A stretch of 64,000 nt of DNA from Chloroflexota bacterium (GTDB taxonomy: Bacteria > Chloroflexota > Dehalococcoidia > Dehalococcoidales > JACQON01): contig JACQON010000012.1 of NCBI GenBank assembly GCA_016202545.1, positions 120,040 through 184,039 of the forward strand. The letters run 5' to 3'. The translations under genes were made by a program, and so were the position numbers. The notes beneath the pieces are model-generated. The model searched no databases. It was given only the letters and a program-made list of their open reading frames with translations, and was not told the DNA's origin. Shown here one piece after another: positions 26,385 to 35,037 of this stretch (positions are counted from its first letter, which is position 1; each line of letters starts with the position of its first letter).

Positions 26385-26888
26385 ATGAAGCGATTAAGCA
26401 GAATCTGGTGGTCTATCTTTGATGGCATTATTGACCGCCTGGCTCTATTAGGTGGTATTCTTCTAGCTTTTGTCATGCTGTTGGTTGTTGCTGAAGTAAT
26501 TATGAGGTATCTTGTCGGGCAATCGATTAGGTGGGAGTTCGAAGTTACCGAGTACAGCCTGGTGTTTATGACCTTTCTGGCCACGGCCTGGGTTCTTAAA
26601 GAGGAAGGGCACGTCATCTTGGATTTGCTGGTTGAGCGCTTAAGGCCAAAACCCAAAGCCATGGCCAATACCATCACTTCGATTGTTGGCGCCCTCGTCT
26701 GCCTGGCTCTTGCCTGGTATGGCATAAGTACCACACTGGAATTCTATCGCCTTGATGTCCGCCAGCCCAGCACATTCAACCCTCCTTCTTTCATTCTCTA
26801 TATTATTATTCCCATAGGTAGTTTTCTGCTTTTCCTCCAATTCCTGAGAAGGGCTTACAACCATCTGGGAATTTGGCGTACCTCATGA
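26385..26888 (+). CDS. TRAP transporter small permease DctQ-like 2
   Basis: A 167-residue four-helix protein, collinear paralogue of the one at 21280: MRYLVGQSIRWEFEVTEYSL, TAWVLKEEGHVILDLLVERL, FLLFLQFLRRAYNHLGIW. It works with DctM 2, encoded 37 bases further on. Confidence 0.88.
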   Translation: MKRLSRIWWSIFDGIIDRLALLGGILLAFVMLLVVAEVIMRYLVGQSIRWEFEVTEYSLVFMTFLATAWVLKEEGHVILDLLVERLRPKPKAMANTITSIVGALVCLALAWYGISTTLEFYRLDVRQPSTFNPPSFILYIIIPIGSFLLFLQFLRRAYNHLGIWRTS

Positions 26889-26925
26889 ACATGTCAGGGG
26901 AACCCGCCCCGTTAAGTGAACAGTG

Positions 26926-28236
26926 ATGGAATGGTGGTTAGTCCTGCTGGTCATCTTCGGTAGCCTGCTGCTTCTGATGTTCAGCGGGTTGCCGGTTGCC
27001 TTCTGTTTTCTGCTTCTCAATATTATCGGGGCATATATATGGTGGGGTGGCGCTGCCGGTTTGGGCCAGATTATGACCAGCATCTTCGTCTCCGTGGGTA
27101 ATTTTGCCTTGTTACCCCTCCCCCTCTTTATCCTCATGGGCGAGGTGATGTTCTATTCCGGAATTGGCCCCCAGATGATTGATGCCCTTGATAAATGGGT
27201 GGGGCGGCTGCCCGGCCGCTTGAGCTTTGAGGCGGTAGGGGCAGGAGCTCTGCTTGCCACCTTGACTGGTAGCAGCATGGCCAGTGTTGCCGTGATGGGC
27301 GAAACGCTACTGCCAGAGATGGAGAAGCGCGGCTACCAAAAAGCTATGAGCCTGGGGCCTATTCTGGGTGCTGGCGGCCTGGCTATAATGATACCTCCCT
27401 CCAGTATGGCCGTTTTCTTAGGTTGGGTGGGTAAGCTCTCCATCGGCCGGTTTTTGATTGCCATTATCCTTCCCGGGCTGCTAATGGCTGCCCTTTATGC
27501 CATTTATATCATCAGCAGAAGCAAGCTCCAGCCCTACCTGGCTCCCACCTATGCGGTACCTCCAACATCTTTAGTGAAGAAGCTCGCGGCTACAGTGCGG
27601 TATATCTTGCCCATCGGGTTGATTATCTTCCTGGTTACCGGTGTCATCTATATAGGTGTAGCTACACCTTCAGAAGCGGCCGCCACCGGGGCCATAGGCA
27701 CCTTCCTGCTGGCAGCGATATACGGGAAATTCGATTGGCATCTGGTGAAGAAGTCAATTGGCAGCGCCCTTAAGGTTTCAACCATGCTATTCATGATTGT
27801 GGCTGGAGCCACGGCGTTCAGCCAGGTGCTGGCCTTTACCGGGGCCACCGCGGGTATGGCTGAGTTTGTCACCAGGCTTCCCGTGGCACCCATTGGTATT
27901 GTGATAGCGATGCAGATTATACTATTAATTCTTGGCATGTTTATGGGTCAATTCCCCATAATAATGATTACGGGACCGGTATTTTTCCCGGTCGTTCAGG
28001 CCCTGGGCTTTAGCCCGCTGTGGTTTGGCGTGCTGTTTCTCCTCAATATGGAGATAGCAACAACAACGCCACCGTTTGGCTTTGCCCTATTCACCATGAA
28101 GGGCATCCGCCGCGATATCCCGATGAGGGACATCGCCCTGGCGGGACTACCTTTCCTCTACTGCGATGCCATAGCCATGACCTTAATCATTGCCTTTCCC
28201 CAGATAGCACTCTGGCTGCCTGGCCTGATGCGCTAG
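26926..28236 (+). CDS. TRAP transporter large permease DctM-like 2
   Basis: A 436-residue, 12-helix permease with the same landmarks as DctM 1 (PLFILMGEVMFYSG, LPEMEKRGYQKAMSLGPILG, GGLAIMIPPSSM, GVATPSEAAATGA, NMEIATTTPPFGFALF). A GTG three bases upstream is an alternative start. The ATG is given because both DctM proteins then begin ME(LD)WWLVL. Confidence 0.9.
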   Translation: MEWWLVLLVIFGSLLLLMFSGLPVAFCFLLLNIIGAYIWWGGAAGLGQIMTSIFVSVGNFALLPLPLFILMGEVMFYSGIGPQMIDALDKWVGRLPGRLSFEAVGAGALLATLTGSSMASVAVMGETLLPEMEKRGYQKAMSLGPILGAGGLAIMIPPSSMAVFLGWVGKLSIGRFLIAIILPGLLMAALYAIYIISRSKLQPYLAPTYAVPPTSLVKKLAATVRYILPIGLIIFLVTGVIYIGVATPSEAAATGAIGTFLLAAIYGKFDWHLVKKSIGSALKVSTMLFMIVAGATAFSQVLAFTGATAGMAEFVTRLPVAPIGIVIAMQIILLILGMFMGQFPIIMITGPVFFPVVQALGFSPLWFGVLFLLNMEIATTTPPFGFALFTMKGIRRDIPMRDIALAGLPFLYCDAIAMTLIIAFPQIALWLPGLMR

Positions 28237-28289
28237 AATGACAAGATTAATGGGCATGGCTAGAAATCAATAAAAGGAGAAGTATAGAA

Positions 28290-29720
28290 GTGTTTGACGA
28301 TATCAGGGAATTCATAAAAAGGGTTAAGGAGTTGGAGGGATACAAGCTGGTTGAAGGTGCGGATTGGGACCTGGAAATTGGCGCCATCACGCATATTATG
28401 ATAGAGACTCCAGATTCGCCGTTGGTTCTATTCGACAACATCAAAGGCTACCAAGCTGGATATCGAGTTGTCAGTAATATGTTTACTACCCCCAGGCGGA
28501 CCGCGCTTGCTTTGGGATTGCCATTGGTAGACCTGAAGGGCCTTAGCCTGGTTCGAGCCTGGCGTGATAGGCTCAGGGAGGAAGTCAAGCTGGTTTCGCC
28601 AGCGGTAGTTAAAACAGGGCCGGTAAAGGAGAACATCCTCACTGGTGATGCGGTTGACCTGTACAAGTTCCCGGCGCCCAAGTGGCATGAGCTTGATGGG
28701 GGGAGATACATCGGCACGGGTTGCATGGTGATACAAAGGGACCCGGACGAAGGATGGGTAAATGTTGGCACATACAGGGTACAGGTCCATGACAAGACGA
28801 CAGCAACCGTCTATATGGCGCCTGGCAGACATGGAGATATAATCCAGAGAAAATACTGGGATAAAGGGCTCCCCTGCCCTGTAGCTGTGTCATGCGGACA
28901 AGAACCCGCTTTATGGGCGGCGAGTACCTGGTCAATCGTCCCCTGGGGAGTTAGTGAATATGAGTATGCAGGAGGGCTAAAGAACAAACCCATCGAAGTC
29001 GTCAAGGGAGAGGTAACTGATTTGCCTATCCCGGCCAGAGCAGAACTGGTGCTAGAAGGGGACATAGTACCACCTGAAGTCGAGGTGAGACAAGAGGGTC
29101 CTTTTGCAGAGTGGCTGGGATATTACGGTTATTCAAGACCAGTGCCTGCCTTTAAGGTTAAAGCTATCCTCCATCGAAATAATCCCATAATTATGGGGGC
29201 TCCGCCTTTCAAGATACAGGGCAGGCAGATATTCAATAAACCTACGATGCATTCCGCTCTGACATGGAACGAGCTGGATAGACAGGTTCCAGGTGTAAAG
29301 GGAGTATGGATTGCAGAAGAGGCGGCAACTAGCATATTAATCATATCCATCGAGCAGAAGTACCCAGGTCATGCCAAACAGGTCGCACTGGCTGCTGCCG
29401 GTATAAATATAACAGGTTATATGGTTCGGATTGTGATAGTCGTAGATGATGATATAGACCCGTCCAATATATCTGATGTCCTCTGGGCTTTAGGCACAAG
29501 GTGGGACCCAGCGACATCGACCGATATTATTGATGGATGCTGGGGTAGCCTCATAGACCCCAGGTTATCCCCGGAGAAGAAAAATCGTGGCGACCTTACC
29601 CATTCAAAGGCAATTATTCTTGCCTGCAAGCCGTATCACTGGATGAAGGAGTTTGCACCTGCGGTTACAATTAGCCCGGAACTACTGAAAAGAGTCAAGG
29701 ACAAAGGGTTCATCGATTGA
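28290..29720 (+). CDS. UbiD-family prenyl-FMN decarboxylase 3
   Basis: A 476-residue protein with Asn158 and Arg163 in NVGTYR, His181 in APGRHGD, Glu269 and Glu274 in EGPFAEWLGYYG, so the active site appears complete. GTG start with AAGGAGA 10 bases upstream. It is the last gene of the rightward transporter/decarboxylase array and ends 130 bases before the peptidase pseudogene. Confidence 0.88.
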   Translation: MFDDIREFIKRVKELEGYKLVEGADWDLEIGAITHIMIETPDSPLVLFDNIKGYQAGYRVVSNMFTTPRRTALALGLPLVDLKGLSLVRAWRDRLREEVKLVSPAVVKTGPVKENILTGDAVDLYKFPAPKWHELDGGRYIGTGCMVIQRDPDEGWVNVGTYRVQVHDKTTATVYMAPGRHGDIIQRKYWDKGLPCPVAVSCGQEPALWAASTWSIVPWGVSEYEYAGGLKNKPIEVVKGEVTDLPIPARAELVLEGDIVPPEVEVRQEGPFAEWLGYYGYSRPVPAFKVKAILHRNNPIIMGAPPFKIQGRQIFNKPTMHSALTWNELDRQVPGVKGVWIAEEAATSILIISIEQKYPGHAKQVALAAAGINITGYMVRIVIVVDDDIDPSNISDVLWALGTRWDPATSTDIIDGCWGSLIDPRLSPEKKNRGDLTHSKAIILACKPYHWMKEFAPAVTISPELLKRVKDKGFID

Positions 29721-29853
29721 CCATGCGGAACACCAACCTACATACTGAGAAGAGAGAATTATCCCCCAGCAAGATGGAGTAATTCACTCTTTATTTTCAA
29801 CGCAGGCAATCAAGCGACATTATGCACGAATTGTCGCATACATTGTTCACTTG

Positions 29854-30671
29854 ATGGAATATGTGAGGGCCCTGGAGAATAAAGATAGCCGGGCTAGGGG
29901 GAAGCAGGTACTGGTGGCACTAGCGGCACTGGGGATACAACCGGCTATTCAGGAATGCCGTCGGCCACGGATTAAGAATATCATAGTTGACTTCTCGCCT
30001 CAGCCGGGAGAAAAACAACTGCTCTTTTCAGCTTACTACGATGTCGTAAAGGGCAGCCCAGGGGCTAATGACAATGCTTCCGGGGTTGCTGTCCTTTTGG
30101 GACTCTGTCACGAGCTAAGCCACGCTCGAGTTCCGGTTAGGATAGTCTTCTTTGACTGTGAAGAAGCGTGGCTTCGAACTCCGATGCTTCGGTTGGGGCT
30201 TCTTGGCTCTCTTTGTTATGCTTGCAAGACCAACTTGCGGAGCATAGCTGCTGTCTACAATCTAGAATTCTGTGGCTCAGGAGATTTCTTGGCGATTTGG
30301 CCGATTAAGGCTAAGGAGACTGATTTTCTGCGTTCAGGGAACTTGAGAAGGCTGCTTCGCAATTAGCACTGCCATTCAGGTCAGCTCACATACCGTGGCC
30401 GTTCCTGACCAGTGACCATTTGTCCTTTCGGTTAAGGGGCTTTGCTAATGCTCTCACCTTGTCGCTACTCCCTCGAAGTCAGGTCCCGGTCTTGGAGAGT
30501 CTACTGTCAAGGGTGAGCCTGTCGAGACTTTTGGCTGGCCAGCGGCTGGTATTGCCGGAACCTCTTTCTTCTATTCACAGCGATAAGGATACCTCATCCA
30601 ACCTTAGTGAGAACTCGCTGAGGTTGATGTTATCTCTATTGCTGGAATTGATTCAAAGCTACCGACCTTAG
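29854..30671 (+). pseudogene. M28-family zinc aminopeptidase, frameshifted
   Basis: The first part carries M28 metal-site hallmarks: LLFSAYYDVVKGSPGANDNA (about 70-89), SGVAVLLGL and FFDCEE. Near 30325, after KETDFL, the frame changes. The next frame continues as AFRELEKAASQLALPF and ends with IHSDKDTSSNLSENSLRLML, like the C-terminal His-x-x-x-D region of this family. One frame change restores the gene, so it is a recent pseudogene (or a sequencing error). It marks the right end of the accessory region. Confidence 0.75.
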
Positions 30672-30798
30672 GCAATTCGCTTTGCTCTGTGAGATTAAAG
30701 CAACACTTAGCGGGACCTAATTGCTCTAGTCTCAGTGTCCAAATGCGGTGAGGGAGTGGCTGCACAAAAGCTTGTTATGTGTGATTCGCAAAATAAAA

Positions 30799-30833
30799 GG
30801 GCTGGATACCCCGATACCGGGAATATCCAGCCC
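30799..30833. terminator. Hairpin after the peptidase pseudogene
   Basis: GGGCTGGATA (30799-30808) pairs exactly with TATCCAGCCC (30824-30833) around a 15-base loop. There is only a short CCTTAA downstream. It lies between convergent units and could end transcription from either side. Confidence 0.5.
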
Positions 30834-30865
30834 CCCTTAATTCTGTTGGCTGTGTCAGAGTAAAC

Positions 30866-31012
30866 CTAGCTCTTGCCGATTCTGAACATCTTGGTGCCGC
30901 AGGACGGGCATACGCCCTGGGTCGCCGGCTTGCCCTTGAGCTCGGGATTGAGCGTTTGCTCTACGGCGACGAAGAAGGCGTCAAGGTCAATGTGCATAAT
31001 CCGCCGTGCCAT
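30866..31012 (-). CDS. Small chimeric protein: DNA polymerase IV N-terminus joined to DUF5679-like zinc tail
   Basis: A 48-residue frame starting at ATG 31010-31012 with CGGAGG 5 bases upstream. Residues 1-30 read MARRIMHIDLDAFFVAVEQT then LNPELKGKPA, the catalytic N-terminus of DinB (Asp in HIDLDAFF). Residues 30-48 read TQGVCPSCGTKMFRIGKS, the end of small DUF5679 zinc proteins. Each half normally belongs to a different gene. The join is at a shared G(K/R)PAT-like sequence. Neither a polymerase nor a complete zinc protein (only one CxxC) is encoded, so it may be a non-functional product of a deletion. Confidence 0.7.
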   Translation of the reverse strand: MARRIMHIDLDAFFVAVEQTLNPELKGKPATQGVCPSCGTKMFRIGKS

Positions 31013-31203
31013 CACTGCCTCCGTGAGATGAGGGCCTTGACCCTGCGCTCGAAGGTGCCACGGTCGAGCAGGACGTGACGCTGGCAGCCGAGACAGCGGA
31101 TGCCGATGTCCGCCCCCAGCCTGACCACCTCCCACTCATAGCTGTCGCAGGGGTGTCTCTTCTTGAGGCGGACGACATCGCCCAGCCTTATCTCCATGAC
31201 CAT
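31012..31203 (-). CDS. DUF951-family small protein
   Basis: A 63-residue protein: MEIRLGDVVRLKKRHPCDSY, EWEVVRLGADIGIRCLGCQR and VLLDRGTFERRVK, typical of DUF951 with a C...CxxC arrangement. GGAGG lies 6 bases before ATG 31203. An in-frame ATG at 31233 lies upstream of this ribosome site and was not used. Its stop shares one base with the start of the chimeric gene. Function unknown. Confidence 0.8.
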   Translation of the reverse strand: MVMEIRLGDVVRLKKRHPCDSYEWEVVRLGADIGIRCLGCQRHVLLDRGTFERRVKALISRRQ

Positions 31204-31229
31204 TGTCGCCCTCCATCCCCCGCTCTCTT

Positions 31230-32042
31230 TCACCGGCCGGCGCGGTAGTGGTTAATCTGCTCCCTTAGCTCGGAGGCGACCTGCCTGGCTGCCTGAGCAA
31301 AGTCCTTCCCCGCCGAGGCATAGAGCACCTGGCGGGACACGCTGATGAGCGCCTTTTGTCCCTGTGTGTCGACACCGTAGCGGACAGCGGAAGCCAGGTC
31401 TCCCCCCTGAGCACCGATGCCCGGTATCAATATCGGCATATCCGGGTGGCTTTGCCGGAGCAGTCTCAATTCTTCAGGATAGGTAGCGCCAACTACCAGC
31501 CCGACGTTGCCATGCGCGTTCCACTGGCTGGCTTTCATGGCAACTACCTCGAACAGGGGGCGGTGGCCGCTCTCAGTATCACAGGGAAGCGACTGAAAAT
31601 CAGCGGCGCCGGGGTTTGACGTCCGGCACAGGACAAATACCCCTTTATCCCGGTACTGGATGAAGGGCTCCACTGAGTCGAAGCCCAGGTATGGATTCAC
31701 CGTGGTGGCGTCGAAAGCGAAGTCAGTGAACATAGCCCTGGCGTAGGCCCTGGCGGTGTTGCCTATATCGCCCCGCTTGGCATCGCCTATCACCGGAATG
31801 TCAGCCGGGATATGCTTGATAGTCCTCCTCAGGACGTCAATGCCCTCGGCGCCCAGGGCCTCATAGAAGGCCAGGTTGGGCTTGTAGGCGCATACCATGT
31901 CGGCGGTGGCCTCGATGATGGCCCTGTTGAACTCAAAGACGCTCACCCCGGACGGCATCAGCTCCGGGTCAGGGTCAAGGCCAACGCACAGCAGGCTATC
32001 GCTTTTCCGGCTGGCCTGCAGCAGCTTGTCAACAAAATCCAT
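31230..32042 (-). CDS. pyrF: Orotidine 5'-phosphate decarboxylase (class II)
   Basis: A 270-residue enzyme of pyrimidine synthesis (OMP to UMP). Marks are LCVGLDPDPELMP (about 20-32), YKPNLAFYEALG, the catalytic DAKRGDIGNTA (Lys in the D-x-K-R-x-D loop), and GATYPEELRLLR and PGIGAQGGD for phosphate binding. GGGAGG immediately precedes ATG 32042, so the in-frame ATG at 32057 is not chosen. The gene is followed closely by the DUF951 gene. Confidence 0.95.
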   Translation of the reverse strand: MDFVDKLLQASRKSDSLLCVGLDPDPELMPSGVSVFEFNRAIIEATADMVCAYKPNLAFYEALGAEGIDVLRRTIKHIPADIPVIGDAKRGDIGNTARAYARAMFTDFAFDATTVNPYLGFDSVEPFIQYRDKGVFVLCRTSNPGAADFQSLPCDTESGHRPLFEVVAMKASQWNAHGNVGLVVGATYPEELRLLRQSHPDMPILIPGIGAQGGDLASAVRYGVDTQGQKALISVSRQVLYASAGKDFAQAARQVASELREQINHYRAGR

Positions 32043-32117
32043 CCGACCTCCCGGCATCAGGCTGGGTCAAGGTGATAATATCAGCCAGTTCAAATGGCGT
32101 CAAGTAGAGCGCCGTGA

Positions 32118-32123
32118 TATAAT
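32118..32123 (+). promoter_or_regulatory. Extended -10 promoter, folC
   Basis: TGATATAAT (extended -10; TATAAT at 32118-32123) lies only 15 bases before the folC ATG, which has no Shine-Dalgarno sequence (CCACTACC). The transcript would have a leader of roughly 9 bases. Confidence 0.5.
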
Positions 32124-32138
32124 TGGCTCACCACTACC

Positions 32139-33467
32139 ATGAACTATCAGCAGGCAATTGACTACATCAACAGCTACACCGACTACGAGAGGGTGGGCAT
32201 GCCGCATGACCCCGCCCTCTATGACCGGAGGCGGGTGGAGGAGCTGCTGGCCCACCTGGGCAACCCCCACCTGAAAGCCAGGTCGGTCCATATCACCGGC
32301 ACCAATGGCAAGGGAAGCGTGGCGGCTATGGTCGCTTCAGTCCTGACCGCTTCCGGCTACGTCACCGGCCTTTACACCTCGCCTCACCTGCATACCTGGA
32401 GAGAGCGCATCAGGATTGATGGAGAGCTAATCTCCGAAGAAGGGCTGGCCGGGCTGCTGGAGAAGGTCCTGCCGGAGGTTGAAGTGGTAAACCAGGAGGC
32501 CACCTATGGCAAGCTGACCACCTTTGAGCTGCTGACAGCGCTGGCCTTCGCCTACTTCGGGCTAAAAGAGGCGGACTTTCAGGTGCTGGAGGTAGGCATG
32601 GGGGGAAGGTTTGATGCCACCAACGTGATACTGCCTGAGGTCTGTATCCTCACCTCAATCAGCTTTGACCATACTCAGGTGCTGGGCAACACCCTGGCCC
32701 AGATAGCTTCCGAGAAGGCGGCCATCATCAAGCCCGGCAGCATCGTGGTGACCTCTTCCCAGCCTGATGAAGCGGCCCGGGTGATAGAAGAAGCCTGCCA
32801 CAACACCGGTGCGGAACTGGTAACGGCGGGCAGTGACATTACCTGGCAAAGCCTGGGCTTCGACTTAACCGGGCAGCGGCTGGAGGTGAAAGGAAGGCTG
32901 GGCAGCTACCGGCTATCCATCCCTCTCCTCGGCCAGCACCAGTTGGAGAACGCTGCCGTTGCCGTGGCCGCTGTGGAAGCCCTGGCAAGAAAAGGATTCA
33001 GCATTTCACGGGAGGGCATCATAAGCGGGCTGGCGCGGGTAAGCTGGCCGGGGCGGATTCAAGTTCTGAGCCGCCGCCCGCTGCTCGTGGCCGACGGCGG
33101 CCATAACCCGGACGCCGCCCAAAAGCTGAGGCAGTCTCTGGAGCAATACTTCAGCTTCGACCGGGCCATCCTGGTCATGGGCATATCCTCAGATAAAGAT
33201 GCGGCCGGGGTGGTGTCAGCCCTGTGTCCCCTTTTCAGCGAGGTCGTTGTCACTCGTTCCCATCACCCGCGGGCTATGGCGCCGGCACGGCTTGCCGCTG
33301 AATTTGCCCGGCACGGGGTGAAAGCCCAGGCGACGGATGATGTGCCAGCGGCCCTGTCACTGGCCCTGGCTATGGCCGGAGATAAGGACCTCGTCTGCGT
33401 CACCGGCTCGTTTTTTGTGGTGGCTGAGGCAACGGAGCAAGCAGCCAGGCTCTGTTCAGCACCGTGA
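32139..33467 (+). CDS. folC: Folylpolyglutamate synthase / dihydrofolate synthase
   Basis: A 442-residue Mur-ligase-fold enzyme adding glutamate to folates. It has the P-loop HITGTNGKGSVAAMVASVL (about 51-69), SPHLHTWRERIRI, LEVGMGGRFDATNVI, SFDHTQVLG and, in the C-terminal domain, VADGGHNPDAAQKL. Length is normal for the family. The start lies close to the -10 box, so the mRNA is probably leaderless or nearly so. Confidence 0.95.
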   Translation: MNYQQAIDYINSYTDYERVGMPHDPALYDRRRVEELLAHLGNPHLKARSVHITGTNGKGSVAAMVASVLTASGYVTGLYTSPHLHTWRERIRIDGELISEEGLAGLLEKVLPEVEVVNQEATYGKLTTFELLTALAFAYFGLKEADFQVLEVGMGGRFDATNVILPEVCILTSISFDHTQVLGNTLAQIASEKAAIIKPGSIVVTSSQPDEAARVIEEACHNTGAELVTAGSDITWQSLGFDLTGQRLEVKGRLGSYRLSIPLLGQHQLENAAVAVAAVEALARKGFSISREGIISGLARVSWPGRIQVLSRRPLLVADGGHNPDAAQKLRQSLEQYFSFDRAILVMGISSDKDAAGVVSALCPLFSEVVVTRSHHPRAMAPARLAAEFARHGVKAQATDDVPAALSLALAMAGDKDLVCVTGSFFVVAEATEQAARLCSAP

Positions 33468-33493
33468 CTGACGCGGTGGCGATGATGGCGATA

Positions 33494-33748
33494 TTACGCC
33501 AGCGTGACCTGGGCCTCTGCGGGGAGCATGTTGCCCAGAATTCTCTCCAGGGCCATGGTGTGGCTGCAAAGTCCCCAGATTGAGAAAAAGTGGCACGAGC
33601 AATGCCATTTCCCCTCACCGTACCTGGTAGTATAAGTGTCATGGTCCCCACGGAATCTTACCGAAAACTCGGAGAAGGTGACCCGTTCCGTCTCGTGGGC
33701 GTAGCATTTGGCCTTTTCTATCTTCCCAATCAGGCTGGAATGCATCAT
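33494..33748 (-). CDS. Small SWIM-type zinc-finger protein
   Basis: An 84-residue protein with the SWIM pattern CxCx(n)CxH: WHCSCHFFSIWGLCSHTMAL (about 48-67). SWIM domains bind zinc and often DNA or protein. GGAGGG lies just before two consecutive ATG codons (33748 and 33745). It converges with folC. No partner gene is adjacent. Confidence 0.75.
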   Translation of the reverse strand: MMHSSLIGKIEKAKCYAHETERVTFSEFSVRFRGDHDTYTTRYGEGKWHCSCHFFSIWGLCSHTMALERILGNMLPAEAQVTLA

Positions 33749-33938
33749 CACCCTCCTTAAAAACTAAGAAGCACCGCCTCATTGTGAGTCCAGTGCTTCT
33801 CTTTCTCCCCAGGATAGACTTGAAACTCGCATCCAAGCTCCCTTTCCGCCCTGTGCTAATATTATCTTACCACCTTTCTGCTGGTAAGTCTACAGGGACG
33901 TCAATGCCGGGCTATGGCAATAATCGGGCAAAGGAGAG

Positions 33939-33986
33939 ATTGTTTACGAACACTGGTCATTGCGAGGGCTTCGGCTCGTAATGACA
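33939..33986. repeat. REP-like palindromic repeat, copy 2 (short)
   Basis: ATTGTTTACGAACACTGG is followed by TCATTGCGAGGGCTTCGG and closes with CGTAATGACA. The left 26 or so bases match copy 3 at 45672 almost exactly. The interior is deleted relative to copies 1 and 3. The ~305-base gap 33749-34053 holds this and no gene. Confidence 0.7.
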
Positions 33987-34053
33987 TATCGAGTCATCTA
34001 CCATGCAGTTATTAAACACCCTCGGCAAAGCTGTTTGACGATGCCCTAAGGTT

Positions 34054-34392
34054 ATGGGCATAATGAAAAGGTTAACAGATAAGACAAGGATTAGCGGCAA
34101 ATTATCAGCGAAATGCTGCGTCAAGGCATACCATAACTGGTCAGGAGGGGTGACCGAGCGGCCTATGGTGACGGTCTTGAAAGCCTGGGCCGACCCCAAC
34201 CTTGCCGCGTTAATCAAAGCCATCGAGGCCAAGGATAAGGCGGAGTTCGAAAAGGCCTACGATACTGCTATCGTAGGATGTAATGGTTGTCATGCTGGTA
34301 GCGAGGGTGGTCCCCTCAAGAGCATGGCTGCTTTTAAGATTGTCAGACCGACCACGCCATTACTCAGCAACATCGATTACAAGGGTCCGTAA
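34054..34392 (+). CDS. Cytochrome c-like protein fragment with one CxxCH site
   Basis: A 112-residue frame whose C-terminal half looks real: AALIKAIEAKDKAEFEKAYD, then GCNGCHAG (haem c attachment CNGCH, about residues 75-79), then a Pro-rich end. The first ~45 residues have no signal peptide, which a c-type cytochrome needs for export, and do not look natural. It is probably the remainder of a monohaem cytochrome. The start is uncertain. Confidence 0.4.
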   Translation: MGIMKRLTDKTRISGKLSAKCCVKAYHNWSGGVTERPMVTVLKAWADPNLAALIKAIEAKDKAEFEKAYDTAIVGCNGCHAGSEGGPLKSMAAFKIVRPTTPLLSNIDYKGP

Positions 34393-34494
34393 CGAGAATA
34401 GTTGACTGAGTCGTGGGATGAAAAGCCCGTCCGGCGGATTTCAATAACGTTGATTGGGCAGGCCAGTAGAGAGACCAAGATAACCGAGGATAAT

Positions 34495-34528
34495 AAGCGG
34501 TGGCATATTTGAGCCACCGCTTTTTTTT
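34495..34528 (+). terminator. Intrinsic terminator
   Basis: AAGCGGTGGC (34495-34504) pairs exactly with GCCACCGCTT (34513-34522) around an 8-base loop, followed by a run of eight Ts. This is the clearest rho-independent terminator in the window. It ends the cytochrome-like unit. The rest of 34393-34717 holds nothing recognisable. Confidence 0.9.
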
Positions 34529-34717
34529 GACATTAATACCATAAGCACTTTAGCCGACTGGCTGTTTGCCAAATGAGGTAAAAAGGTAAAAATGTGGAGC
34601 TTAGGTTACAAAATGACGAGAACTTTTGAGCTTGCTCTTCATTCTAGATAGTTCCGGCACACGATACAAGTCATTCCTGCTGAAGTCACAAAATGAGTGT
34701 ATGTTACCCGGCATTTA

Positions 34718-35032
34718 TCAGCTTGGCCGTACTGCCAGACTATCCTTGACAGAATGATGTCTTGGGCGCAGATTTATTTCTACTTCTGCATCAAGCGCGT
34801 CCGCTACTTTCCTGACAGTAGATAGAGATGGCAGCGAACCGCCGCTCTCCAGCCTGGCAATACTCTCCTGCTTCGTATTCAGTAGCTTTGCCAGTTGCTC
34901 CTGGGTTAGTCCCTTCGCCAGTCGCAGTCGAATCAGGGCAGATGCCAGCTTATATTCAGGCTCAAGTGCCTCATACTCTTTCCTGAACTCAGGGTTTTCC
35001 ATTAGCTTTTTCTTATGTTCTTTCCAGTTCAT
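34718..35032 (-). CDS. XRE-family antitoxin (HigA-like)
   Basis: A 104-residue protein with a helix-turn-helix: LRLAKGLTQEQLAKLLNTKQ then ESIARLESGGSLPSLSTVRK (about 37-76), the HTH_3 type. A helical N-terminal arm (KKKLMENPEFRKEYEALEPE) is typical of toxin-linked HigA proteins. It is encoded 5 bases after the toxin gene, the HigB-HigA order. It should bind and neutralise the toxin and repress the operon through the palindrome at 35394. Confidence 0.85.
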   Translation of the reverse strand: MNWKEHKKKLMENPEFRKEYEALEPEYKLASALIRLRLAKGLTQEQLAKLLNTKQESIARLESGGSLPSLSTVRKVADALDAEVEINLRPRHHSVKDSLAVRPS

Positions 35033-35037
35033 ACGTT

